Source: Trichomonas vaginalis G3 (taxonomy: Eukaryota; Parabasalia; Trichomonadida; Trichomonadidae). Taken from it: a DNA stretch of 64,000 nucleotides. Location of the stretch: NCBI RefSeq assembly GCF_026262505.1, contig NC_067207.1:15716082-15780081 (forward strand). The letters run 5' to 3'. This document shows, in pieces, positions 48,459 through 59,541 of the stretch; position 1 is the stretch's first letter, and each line of letters begins with the position of its first letter. Below the pieces are notes generated by a model. The model did not search any database and was not told the origin of the DNA. It saw only the letters and a list, made by a program, of their open reading frames with translations. The position numbers and the translations under genes are program-made.

Positions 48459-48579
48459 GAGTGCACTTACACCTGTATTACATGTCCTTCGATTCAGATG
48501 TTTAAGGTTAATTTTCAATGACACTTCACGCCATTTGTCAGAAATTTGAATTAAAGTCAGATACGCGTAAGTGCACCCT
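48459..48579 (+). mobile_element. 121-bp TTAA MITE
   Basis: Left end GAGTGCACTTACAC, right end (inverted) GGGTGCACTTACGC, flanked by TTAA (48455-48458, 48580-48583). Shares GGGTGCAC tips with the 1.04-kb family but then continues CTTAC instead of ACGAG. A half-site TTAAGGGTGAACTTACCAC near 52203 looks like a relic of the same family. Confidence 0.8.
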
Positions 48580-48904
48580 TAAGAACATTTGTCATTACAA
48601 GTATAAGTAAAGACACTCAAGATGCATTTTTGTCATTCAATAATCTATTCTCTCGCTATTGCAAACAATTTCAAATGTCGCATTCAATTTCTGTGTAATA
48701 CAATATCATTCACTAGGATCAGTTTATTCATAACTTTACTCACTTTTCAACATATTTCTGTAAAGCAGAATAAATATGCTTCCAATACGTAACATCATTT
48801 ATCATTTTCCTTTAGACAAGTGCGTTAATTTTTCAAGGATTTATTATTATCGTTTTTTATTATTAAAAATAATTTTTTTACAAACAAAAAAAAAATAAAA
48901 AAAC

Positions 48905-49573
48905 TCATTTATTTAAAAGAAGATTAATAATATCTTCGTTCTTTGTCTGGAGTGCGACATCTTTAGCTGTGTGTCCTTCGCTGTCAACAACACTCAAATC
49001 GAGATCTTCACGAGAAAGGAGAACTTTGACAACTTCGATTTTTTCGTTTTCAATAGCGTTGAAAATAGGAGTTCGCTTCATCAAGTTCTGACGGTTGACA
49101 TCGACATTTTCGTGTTGAAGCAACTCTTCGACGAAACTAGTTGAGCCGCATTTAGCGGCAACATGGAGAGGTGTCCACTGGATTGAGTCGACGCAGTTCA
49201 AGTCAACGTCATCTCGATCGGCGAAAAGACGGATTAAGTCTGAGAAATCATTAGATGCAGCGATGTGAAGAGGTGTGAAACTAGAATCATCAGGAAGTTG
49301 TGGATTGACATCTTTGTCGTTCAGAAGACACTCAACGCACTGTTTGTGGTGGAGAAGAACTGCGTAATGAAGAGCACTGCGATTCTTCTTGTCGACGATG
49401 TTCTTCTCGATGCCTGGAAAACTCAAGAGAAGTTCTAAAGCTTCGAAATGTCCGTCACGAGCTACCCGGATCAATGCTGTACGTGATGAGTTGTTAGTGG
49501 CATTGACATCAATGGATGGATCAGAAAGAAGAAGTCGCAGAACACATGTGTGACCATTAATTGCTCTCAACAT
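48905..49573 (-). CDS. Ankyrin-repeat protein, 222 residues
   Basis: Six ankyrin units, e.g. NNSSRTALIRVARDGHFEAL, SFTPLHIAASNDFSDLIRLF and QWTPLHVAAKCGSTSFVEEL, with the TPLHxAA core. It begins in the middle of a repeat (MLRAINGHTCVLRLLLSDPS), so it may be the 3' part of a larger gene, yet the frame is intact. Its GC content is visibly higher than its flanks, which suggests recent arrival or selection. GACAATTAAAG just upstream could be an initiator. Confidence 0.75.
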   Translation of the reverse strand: MLRAINGHTCVLRLLLSDPSIDVNATNNSSRTALIRVARDGHFEALELLLSFPGIEKNIVDKKNRSALHYAVLLHHKQCVECLLNDKDVNPQLPDDSSFTPLHIAASNDFSDLIRLFADRDDVDLNCVDSIQWTPLHVAAKCGSTSFVEELLQHENVDVNRQNLMKRTPIFNAIENEKIEVVKVLLSREDLDLSVVDSEGHTAKDVALQTKNEDIINLLLNK

Positions 49574-49656
49574 AACACTTTAATTGTCAACATCTTCTTA
49601 CAATTAAAGAATTCTGTAACAAATTCAATTTATTTGATTTATCAGATACTAATGTT

Positions 49657-49866
49657 TTAAAAAAGCATATTGTTTTGATCAATTTCATCTAATTCAATAT
49701 TGCATTCTATTACTGCTACTAAACAATTCATTGTTTCGGCATATTCCATACAATTCGTATTTGTCAAAAAATTAAACATCAAATCCCAAATAGGATATAA
49801 ATGATTTTTGTAGATACTAATTCTCGAAATTAATGTAGAGATGTTGGATATAAGACTAGTCATATA
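49657..49866 (-). pseudogene. Importin-like gene fragment, part 2
   Basis: Minus-strand frame ISTLISRISIYKNHLYPIWD and later LFNFLTNTN-like, MNCLVAVIECNIELDE, ending at a stop at 49657. The pattern resembles importin-7/8-type C-terminal HEAT repeats. It abuts the TTAA at the left end of element B. See part 1 at 43808-44400. Confidence 0.4.
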
Positions 49867-49870
49867 TTAA

Positions 49871-50911
49871 GGGTGCACACGAGAGGATCATGTAAACTTC
49901 AGAATTTAGAACCTTATTTTTAGGCATTATCTTGGCTACCTATTTAGGCTCGAAAAGCAAAAAATATCAAAAAATACAACTTGACTCCATTATGACCCTT
50001 TCATGGAGGTAGTTTTTATCCGCTAGTATTTTCCCTTTGAATCTCTTTACAATTCGAAATCAAATTCAAAACTCAGTAGAAGAAAGGAAGAATCGACTTA
50101 CTACGGTTGTAATACGAATAAATACATATATTTAATTATTTTTATTTACATAATAATTGTTTGAAGCTCATATTCCATCAAATTTTTAAATAAAAACATT
50201 AAAATGTTGAAAATGTTCATATATTTTAATAGGGTTTTGGCACTTTATTGAGGAATTACTACATACATAGTCGAACTGAACTTGATATTTTGAAATTTAA
50301 ATTATTTATCAAAATTAAAATTTAACTTGAAATTTATAATTATTTAGTCATATTTTGCATAATTCTAAGTAGATTTTGTAAAAAATCAAGAAAGAAAAAT
50401 TTTAACGTGCTTTATTTTTTCTTTTTTATAATAATACATATTATTATATAATTAACATATTCATAATGTTTCACCCTTTCAAAAATATAATCCTCCTCCT
50501 CTCAAATAAACGTACATACGGGTGGCCTCTTTTTTCAAAAAATTAAAATTTGAAATTTTGGGCTCAAATATTAGAGATTTTTTCAAACTTCAACGATATA
50601 TGTTGTCTATATCAGACCTCCTTTCTTTTTGATACTTAACATTGTTCCTAAATCTTAGCCGTTAAGGCTGTTCTGAAAATATTTTTTTTCGAAAAAATTC
50701 GAAAAAAAATTCTTAAAATTCAAAAATCCCTTAATTCCTGAGGATTTTGGAAAAAAGTTTTTACATGAACATGTGTATATTATATGAAGTATATTGATAA
50801 GGTAAAAATCAAATTTTATTGCATATTCATCGAGAAAATAAACTAACGAATCCCTCAAAATTGAGAGGGTAATCCTCCTCCTCTCAAATAAACGTACATA
50901 CGGGTGCACCC
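49871..50911 (+). mobile_element. TTAA element, copy B (1041 bp)
   Basis: Same orientation, ends and internal 36-bp repeat as copy A; flanked by TTAA (49867-49870, 50912-50915). Only scattered differences from A. It interrupts the host gene whose right half starts at 50916. Confidence 0.9.
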
Positions 50912-50915
50912 TTAA

Positions 50916-52060
50916 AAATGAATGCATTTTGAATAAATTAATATCATTCATTGAATTGAAACTAAATATTAAGTGCAAAGATTCAATCAACATACTCAAG
51001 AAGTTTATAGACACCCGAATCCTTGAGTTTGAAGAAGATGAAGATCATTATCATGATATATTTGAATTTGGAAAACGATTTAAGAATCAGTTATTGATAC
51101 AAATATACATCAAACACATCAAATCAGAAAGTTCCATTACAAATGAAAATGTATTTCGGAAATATGAAATTTCTGCTATGGAAAACGATTTCACAACACA
51201 AAATCAATGCATCGAATACATATCATCACACTTATATTGCCTGAATGACACAGATATTATCGAAAATACTGTTGAATTTGGATATGACTTTTGCGAAAAA
51301 AATTTTGACATCAAAATCATGAAAAATCGAAAACGAGGATAAACTCTGCATGTTACTCCTCGAAATTTGTAAATGTGACAATAAGTTCTTTGATTTGTTT
51401 AGACATATTTCATTAGAATATTGCACTCCTCATATCATTGATGAAATATATAATTTTTCAGTTGAAAATTCGTTCGAATCAATTCTTCTACAGATTTATA
51501 AAGACACGCTGAAACACTATCATTCAAATATACGAAATAAAATTGAACTCGCTAATAACTCTGAATCATCATTCGAAAAACCTATAGCTAAACCAAAATT
51601 TGAAATTTCTAATCCATCAAATTCATATGTATTTTTGCTTGCTTCTAAAGAAATCAAAATGGAATATTCATCATCAACTCGTTGTTGTGGAAAATTAACA
51701 GATATAAATACTTATACTACTCATGATGATTTCCATACCCAAAATTCTGAAAATTCATGGATTAGAGCGGATCTCAAAGGATATAAATTAAAACCAAATT
51801 CTTATATTTTGCTATCAACATACTCTGATAGCCGTCTTTTGAGATATTGGAGGTTGGAAGGTATAAAAGAAGATGGATCAACTGTTGTTTTAGATAATAA
51901 AGATTATGCATTTAAGACTATGGAAACCAAGAAATTCCCTCTCCAAACAAACAACTATTTTGTTGCTTTCAAAATTATTCATACAGGAAAGAACCAAACT
52001 GGTAGCTATGAAATCAATGTTCAAGTTTTTGATTTCAAAGGTGAATTAATAAAAATTTAA
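50916..52060 (+). pseudogene. Right half of the helical-repeat/discoidin-like gene, one frameshift
   Basis: Opens in frame from the TTAA of element B (NECILNKLISFIELKLNI), continues DTRILEFEEDEDHYHDIFEF and FRKYEISAMENDFTTQNQCI to a frameshift near 51340, then LLLEICKCDNKFFDLFRHIS. The C-terminal 130 residues (SWIRADLKGYKLKPNSYILL, LLRYWRLEGIKEDGSTVVLD) look like an F5/8-type (discoidin-like) domain. The family, common in trichomonads, has an N-terminal helical part. The left half lies at 42300-42761. Confidence 0.6.
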
Positions 52061-52662
52061 TCTCAATTTTTGATATACTTTCGAGTGTATTTTACAAAAA
52101 AATCCACATTTCTATAGAATGACATCATTCTTGCTTTAGCTTTCTTCAGGGCATTGATTTAAACTCATATCATCAGTAGAAATCATGAATATTTAATAAA
52201 ATTAAGGGTGAACTTACCACTTTCTGACATTCTCTCAATTTTTTGACATCCAAGATTTATATCCCAATTTTCTAAAGCAAAAAAGCTAAAATTCTACTCC
52301 GACGATTATTTTTGATTCAAAAATTGTCCGGCATTAGAAGCAAAAATAATCATATGCAATAGAATTACGCTTTTTAACACTTAACAAAATCGGAACAAAG
52401 TTATTATATATCATTTTATAATGCATAGTATGGCAATTATACTTTTTTTGCTATTCTAATAAAGATGAATTGATTTTTGTAAGAGAATATAATTTAAAAG
52501 AGTTGTGTTTTATAAAGAAGAGTGTAAAATAAAAAGATAAAGTTATAACATACAACGTTTATCAAATTGTATTCATGGTCAATATATAAAAGAAGATAAA
52601 ATAATAATATAATAAAGTATAAAAAAATAAAAAATACAAACAAAAAAATACAAACAAATATA
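52061..52662. other. Spacer with a lone TTAAGGGTGAACTTACCAC end
   Basis: At about 52203 a sequence resembles one end of the 121-bp TTAA MITE; no partner end is found within the next 400 bp. Otherwise AT-rich and featureless. Confidence 0.4.
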
Positions 52663-54783
52663 TCAGAGACTTGCCTGATCCAATTGATACTGTGCCAAAC
52701 ATTCAGAAGACTGTTCCAGAAGCATTCCTGGTTTCGCACCCAAATCCAGAATCTTTGTGAAGTCAGATCCAGCGGAAGTTCCCAAAACTTGGACGAAACT
52801 CTTCCACGCTTCGTCATCATCCACGTAATTCTGCGCGGACTGCCTCCTCAAAGCAGTTGCGAATGGCTGCGCACCGTGGTGTGAGCACACATTCCACAGA
52901 GGTTTGAAGAGATAAGGTGCTTTCGCGTCAAGGAAATCTGGAATTTTGGCATTTGGAGAAACTTTCGAGAGAGCGTACCTTACTGCACACGAGGCAACGC
53001 TCCTCTCAATAATGGGTGACATAAAGAAGTCAATTATTTGGGATTGGGCCAATAATAAAATTGTATAAATAAATTTGTCGTCAGTTGCATTGGTAAGATA
53101 GGTTTGGACATCGTCAACCGACATAAACACTACATCTTCTACTATTGGCTCCCCTTTGGCAACTTCTACGTCAAATACAAGTCGAGATTTGAAAGTATTG
53201 TACTGAATGGCCTCAAATTCTCGAATGTATTGCATTAATTGGTCGATACGTTTACACATCTGGCTAATTTTCTGTTCGTTGTGGATCATTCTTGCAGGAA
53301 GGTTGATACAAACGTATTTCGTTTCGATTTCGCCCCACGGGATGGTGGAAGTCTTTGTTTGTTCCCAAATACTTGGTTTGTCGTTGTAGAAATAGGGGTA
53401 AAGTGCGCATCCTTCGATTTGAACGGAAACATTGTGGTTCTTTTCGGAAAGAACGAACACTGGCCCACCAAATTGGGTGGCAATGGCTGTAGGAGTATTC
53501 GGGGATATGTTGTAAGTAGTAATTACCGATGGCCATCGTTTCCACGGAAATTCTTTGACGAGAAGACATAAAGTCTGCGCGCCAACTTGTATTGTAAGAT
53601 GGTTCGATGTTTCTACAGTCGCAATTTGTCCTGCTTGTAACCATAATCCGGTCGAATGCCAAATTCCTGCTTTTGTCTCGATATTTATACGTTTTGTACA
53701 TGTTTTTTCGTCTGTTACGCCTGGGAAAAGCTCAAGGTCTGGTACGGGCTTGACAGATTCGGGAGGAATCTTATTTATTAATTCTGAAAGGATAATGCAA
53801 ACCATGCATTGTCTAGTATCATTGCACATGAGTTCTCCATTCCTGAATCCCGTTTTCTGAAGGTATTCCATTGATTTGTCCTGTAATTTTAGAATAATTT
53901 CCGCATTTTCTGGAGTCATTTCGCTAATGTAATACCTAAGCTTGGAAACGACGTTGTCCAATTCAGAGACCTCGGAATCTTGTTCATCAAGAACTCTGAA
54001 GTATTCGTCAATTACATTATTCACAAGATACTGTTGTAGTACGGGTTCAGCGCTATTCCTCATGAATATAGATGAGGAGCTTAGCGAGCATTGCGGGAAT
54101 GCAAGGCCTGAGAAGCTTAGTAGTCGTGAATTTGGTTGATAAAGTGGAACATAGAAATAGAAGATAGTCATGCCCATTTTAGCGAGCTTTGCTACACCGT
54201 GAACATCAGGGCAAGCTGTAGTGCAAAATACGACGTCAAATGTAGATTTTGGTAATTCATTTCCTGCTTCTACGTTATATCCGTAGCTTTGGATATCAGA
54301 AACCAGTGTAGCAACGATATTCTTAGGCATAGCGTAAAGGTATACCCTGATAGTCGAGACTTTATAATCAGAAGCCCAAGTAATCGAATTTTCCAAAAAA
54401 GCGGCTGTTTCAGTATTCTGAATCATGGAGTGCTGCAAGAAGCCGATGGCTCCGAAGTATATGAATTTAGTACGATTGTTGTGGCTGAATGCAACTACAG
54501 GCATATCTACGTGGCCATTGTTATCTTCATCGAAAACAAACGAGCCTAAGTATAAAGGGAATGCATATTCGTTTAGGCAAACGATTGGTGACATGTCTTG
54601 AGGAGCTCGAATCTGATTTAAACCTTGGAGTATTTTCATAACGTCCATTTTAATAATTTCTTCTAGAGGCATAGGGGGTGGTGGGGGCGGTGGGTTCTCC
54701 TCGTCATAGAACTCCATCTGCTGCCTCTGCTGCCTCTGCGCCATATATTTAGAAGGGGCTGCAGATGACGCAATACAGCCCAT
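52663..54783 (-). CDS. TCAF/M60-like protein with N-terminal acylation motif, 706 residues
   Basis: Starts MGCIASSAAPSKY, a classic myristoylation plus palmitoylation signal, then a Pro run at about residues 31-37. Residues 60-230 resemble the glutamine-amidotransferase-like N-terminal domain of TCAF proteins (VVAFSHNNRTKFIYFGAIGF, FDVVFCTTACPDVHGVAKLA). Residues 330-490 match the beta-sandwich before M60 peptidases (GIWHSTGLWLQAGQIATVET, QFGGPVFVLSEK). I see no HExxH zinc motif, as in TCAFs. Likely a lipid-anchored, non-catalytic membrane-side protein; function unknown. TTTCATTGG about 25 bases upstream may be the initiator. Confidence 0.65.
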   Translation of the reverse strand: MGCIASSAAPSKYMAQRQQRQQMEFYDEENPPPPPPPMPLEEIIKMDVMKILQGLNQIRAPQDMSPIVCLNEYAFPLYLGSFVFDEDNNGHVDMPVVAFSHNNRTKFIYFGAIGFLQHSMIQNTETAAFLENSITWASDYKVSTIRVYLYAMPKNIVATLVSDIQSYGYNVEAGNELPKSTFDVVFCTTACPDVHGVAKLAKMGMTIFYFYVPLYQPNSRLLSFSGLAFPQCSLSSSSIFMRNSAEPVLQQYLVNNVIDEYFRVLDEQDSEVSELDNVVSKLRYYISEMTPENAEIILKLQDKSMEYLQKTGFRNGELMCNDTRQCMVCIILSELINKIPPESVKPVPDLELFPGVTDEKTCTKRINIETKAGIWHSTGLWLQAGQIATVETSNHLTIQVGAQTLCLLVKEFPWKRWPSVITTYNISPNTPTAIATQFGGPVFVLSEKNHNVSVQIEGCALYPYFYNDKPSIWEQTKTSTIPWGEIETKYVCINLPARMIHNEQKISQMCKRIDQLMQYIREFEAIQYNTFKSRLVFDVEVAKGEPIVEDVVFMSVDDVQTYLTNATDDKFIYTILLLAQSQIIDFFMSPIIERSVASCAVRYALSKVSPNAKIPDFLDAKAPYLFKPLWNVCSHHGAQPFATALRRQSAQNYVDDDEAWKSFVQVLGTSAGSDFTKILDLGAKPGMLLEQSSECLAQYQLDQASL

Positions 54784-55805
54784 TTTTCAAAATTTTTTTT
54801 CTGCACCAATGAAAGAAAAATTTGGGAAAAAAACGAGTTTTTTTTTCGAAGATTTTTTTTTACACCATGTTGGAATGGATGATTCCATGTTGATCCTGCA
54901 TGCGAATAATGCTTGGTTTCCTAAGCGAATCTTTTGATTTTTACAAAATGTAGGGTTATTGTTTTATGAAACCATTCTTGTATTTTCGAATTAATACATG
55001 TAACTGAGTTCTTAAAAGAAATCATAGTTTTTTATTTAGAATAATCGAATTGATTGAGGTTTGATTTTTCCTTCTCAAATTATTATCTTCTCAATTGAAT
55101 TTAGTAATTCTAAGAATACACGGAATAAATAATAAATGAGATAATGGTTTAATAATGAGGTAAATCAGGTACTTTTGTTGTAAACAGAAATTCATCAAAA
55201 GTGACACCTCAGAAAAGCTAAAATATTGAATTTTTGGAACTTTTGATAGAGCACGTTTTTAAATATTAATTAAAGTAAATGTATATTTTGTAAAGATTCT
55301 TTTAATAAAAAAATAAAATTTTGAAGAAGAACACAAAATCTTCTGAAAAATAATATCACATAAACTCATATTATTTTCTAATATATAACTATTTTATATA
55401 AAAATCAAATTCAATGATCTTAAAAGCGAAGGATAAACCTCAAAATTTACGAATATAATGAGTGGGAATATAATGCTTATCTATCATAAAACCATATGAA
55501 ATATCAATTTTTGCTTTACGCCTAATTTTTGACGACAATTAGCAAAAAATGTTAAATGTTAACACTCAGTCCATTTGAATATGAAAAATAAAATTGACTT
55601 TGATTAAATGTTTTTATTTATCATGCAATTCTTCTTGCGACCAAAGATTTGAATAAAAGTTCAAAAAATAAGATAGCTTAAAAAATAATATACGGTAGTG
55701 TTTACTAATAGATGAATAGTATATAAATTCTATTAAAATGGATTTGATCCAAAAAAATATAAAACCAAAAATAATTGTTATAATTTAAATGAAGAAGTAA
55801 TTTAA
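54784..55805. other. Spacer, nothing recognised
   Basis: One kilobase of AT-rich sequence with T and A runs; no ORF, RNA gene or repeat end was found. Confidence 0.5.
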
Positions 55806-56789
55806 AACGATTTTATTTATGATCAAATTTTATATATTGGAATCAAGAGTTTCAGATATTGTTTAAATTTACAATTCTGTACATTTAATTGTCGATCTGA
55901 TATCAATATCACAATTGGTGATTCATGCTTTGATGGATGTACGAGTTTATATATTTTCTCATTTACAAATAATATTCTCAGTGTTGGAGTAAATTCATTT
56001 TGCAATACAGGCTTAACAAAAATAGTTTTTGAAAACAAATTCTTCAAAATGTCATCCATTCCAGAAACATGCTTTAAGAATTGTTATTTATTAACAAGTA
56101 TTGAATTACCGAATAACATATATTCAATCGGAACAGAAGCTTTCACAAATACATCAATCACATCAATAACAATTCCAGATACTGTTACAAGATTATCAAG
56201 ACAATGTTTCAGATTATGCACCAAACTAACAGATGTTACACTTACAAGTAATTCTAATTTGGTCAATTTCGACTATGGTGTCTTTGATGGATGCAACAGT
56301 TTATCACGTTTTACAGATTTCCAATCGATCAACTTTTGCACAGACAATGGTGCGCTTTACAATAGCGAACGAACACAACTATATGTTTATCCACCTGCAT
56401 CACCAAACAGGTTTTTCACGTTCACAGACAGAATACGGATCATCGAAAACGGAGCTTTCATTGGATGTCATCTTCTCGAATCAATCCTCATCCCTGATAG
56501 ATCTGTCGAAACTATTGGCGAAAATGCATTTTATGGATGCAAATCATTACAAACTATCAATTTGCCATATTCTATTAAGTCTATTGGTTCAGGTGCATTT
56601 GTTGGCTGCGATAAATTAGTTTGTGGTGTTATTTGTCAAAACAAAAGTCGAGAGTTTGTTGACATGCTTTTTGAGAGCAGCTTAAATATGATGTCTCTTC
56701 GTGTTTGTAATGCTCAATCATGTAAAATGATTATGAACTCTTGCATTTCATTATCATACTTGATTCCCTTTGTTACAATATTACTATGA
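55806..56789 (+). pseudogene. BspA-like leucine-rich repeat protein, 5'-truncated
   Basis: The frame is open from 55806 with no ATG before 56049. The encoded sequence is a run of TpLRR/LRR_5 units of about 23 residues (GDSCFDGCTSLYIFSFTN, SIPETCFKNCYLLTSIELPN, TIGENAFYGCKSLQTINLPY, SIGSGAFVGCDKLVCGVICQ). BspA-like proteins are the largest surface family of trichomonads. No signal peptide or transmembrane segment; the stop lies 20 bp before element C. Either a fragment or a short gene starting at ATG 56049. Confidence 0.7.
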
Positions 56790-57750
56790 ATAAAATGTTT
56801 ATTATTTGTTAAGGGTGCACACGAGAGGATCATGTAAACTTCAGAATTTAGAACCTTATTTTTAGGCATTATCTTGGCTACCTATTTAGGCTCGAAAAGC
56901 AAAAAAATATCAAAAAATACAACTTGAGTCCATTATGACCCTTTCATGGAGGTAGTTTTTATCCGCTAGTATTTTCCCTTTGAATCTCTTTACAATTCGA
57001 AATCAAATTCAAAACTCAGTAGAAGAAAGGAAGAATCGACTTACTACGGTTGTAATACGAATAAATACATATATTTAATTATTTTTATTTACATAATAAT
57101 TGTTTGAAGCTCATATTCCATCAAATTTTTAAATAAAAACATTAAAATGTTGAAAATGTTCATATATTTTAATAGGTTTTTGGCACTTTATTGAGGAATT
57201 ACTACATACATAGTCGAACTGAACTTGATATTTTGAAATTTAAATTATTTATCAAAATAAAAATTTAACTTGAAATTTATAATTATTTAGTAATATTTTG
57301 CATAATTCTAAGTAGATTTTGTAAAAAATCAAGAAAGAAAAATTTTAACGTGCTTTATTTTTTCTTTTTTATAATAATACATATTATTATATAATTAACA
57401 TATTCATAATGTTTCACCCTTTCAAAAATATAATCCTCCTCCTCTCAAATAAACGTACATACGGGTGGCCTCTTTTTTCAAAAAATTAAAATTTGAAATT
57501 TTGGGCTCAAATATTAGAGATTTTTTCAACCTTCAACGATATATGTTGTCTATATCAGACCTCCTTTCTTTTTGATACTTAACATTGTTCCTAAATCTTA
57601 GCCGTTAAGGCTGTTCTGAAAATATTTTTTTTTCGAAAAAATTCGAAAAAATTTTTAAATTCAAAAATCCCTTAATTCCTGAGGATTTTGGAAAAAAGTT
57701 TTTACATGAACATGTGTATATTATATGAAGTATATTGATAAGGTAAAAAT

Positions 57751-59541
57751 TAGGGTTGTACAAACTGGCACAATTTTGCGGGCCGCCTGCCAGCTCCTGG
57801 CACGCGGCCAAAATCAAAAAAGTGGCCAAAAATCGGGCCTCGTGGCGTGGAAAGGATGTCGCCCTTCGGGCTCCACCCTTTCCACGCCACTCGGCCTATG
57901 ACCACAATTATATAATATGCTCATTATTATTTTTTTCTTCTTTTCTCTTCTTTTTTTTTCTTTTTCTCTTTTCTTTCTTCTTTTTCCCTTTTCCCTTCCT
58001 TTTTTTCTAGTTTTGGAAAGGAAAAAGTAAAAAATTTAATAATTAATTTTATTACTATGAAAATATACTTTTTAGCTTATATTATAAGCTGTGAGAGTTT
58101 TAAGTGATGGAAGATATAAATCAAATTTGAAATTCAACAAATCTTGTTATGATTAAGTTGAATATTGTACTCTAATTAAGAGTTTTCAGTTATGAACTCA
58201 GGTATTATATAATAAAAGTATAACTCAAGATAATAAAGAGGTTTTTAAAATGTAGATCTGAAAATCAAACTACCATGTTTGATATGATTAAGTTGAATAA
58301 TGTTATTTTATTAAATGGTTCAAATCTGTGAAATCGGCAATTACAAATTAAAGGCGTAGTTCAAAAAATTAAAGAGATTTTAAAAATTTAATATCAGAAT
58401 TAAACTAAAAAAAGGATTTAGTTATTTCAGTAATTATCAGAAAAGGTTAAAAAGATAGGGTAAGTAATGAGACTTGAGTGAGATGTGAGAAATCATATGT
58501 AAATAATTAGATATCTGATGAGTAAGGTAGTAATGAGAGTTAAGATCTGGTTAGTAAGGTAGTAATGAGAGTTAAGATCTGGTTAGTAAGGTAGTAATGA
58601 GAGTTAAGATCTGATGAGTAAGGTAGTAATGAGAGTTAAGATCTGGTTAGTAAGGTAGTAATGAGAGTTAAGATCTGGTTAGTAAGGTAGTAATGAGAGT
58701 TAAGATCTGATGAGTAAGGTAGTAATGAGAGTTAAGATCTGGTTAGTAAGGTCGGAGAGTTAAGATCTGGTTAGTAAGGTAGTAATGAGAGATCTGCGGG
58801 CAGTAATGATACATCTATGAGTACATAACTAAAACCTGAGTTCTATGAGCGAAATCTGAGAGCTAAAAGCCGAGAGATCTAAGGTAAGTAATGAGAGAAG
58901 AGAATTTGAAATTTTACAAAATACGTTTACTCATACAAAATAATTCGCATTCTTTTATAACGAATCTCAATGCCAATTAATACATAAAACAGATTTTAGC
59001 AATCAATTGCAAGATTTAGAAAGATTTTATTTATAATCTCAGCCAAATTAACAAATATTTTATTGATTTCGTAAAAAATAGCAATAAAACATAAAAATAT
59101 GACATTCTATTTTTCCAAAAAAATTTCAAAAATCATTTTTTAACATGAAATTTATATTTTTTAATTTTTTTTTAAATTTTGAATTTTTTTTTGGAATTTT
59201 CAACCATGTCAAAAGTCGGGATCTACAAATGTATTCTCTTTGACATAGGATAAAAACATCCTTTCTTATAATTTCATTGTAAAATAAAATTTTCTTAAAT
59301 TTATTGAATCCAAACTCAACTTTGCAACATTTTATTATCATAAAAACTAAGAAACATCAGGTAAACTTCAATTTGGAGAGCTTAAAATCATATCTAAATT
59401 GAAAAATAAGGGGAAAAAAATTGTAAAAAAAATCTCATTAGATGGGGCAAAAAGTGACTTTTTTAATGTGTTTTTTAAAAAAATCGTGCCAGCTGGCCAA
59501 AAAAAAGTGTGCCAGCAGGCGTGCCAGTTTGTACAACCCTA
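57751..59541 (+). mobile_element. Nested hAT-like non-autonomous element (1791 bp)
   Basis: Perfect 21-bp inverted ends, starting TAGGGTTGTACAAACTGGCA, and an exact 8-bp target duplication GTAAAAAT (57743-57750, 59542-59549). Both features fit the hAT superfamily. Inside are a GC-rich subterminal part with TGCCAG/CTGGCA palindromes, a 14-bp-stem hairpin (57842-57855 with 57877-57890), a T/C tract and a 32-bp tandem repeat. No transposase. Confidence 0.92.
58521..58800 (+). repeat. 32-bp tandem repeat inside the hAT-like element
   Basis: About eight copies of AGTAAGGTAGTAATGAGAGT followed by TAAGATCTGGTT or TAAGATCTGATG; the two variants alternate irregularly and one copy is shortened near 58755. 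Confidence 0.92.

Noticed and set aside
52203-52662. Complete TTAA MITE at 52.2 kb
   Set aside because: Only one end is present; no matching inverted end with TTAA follows.
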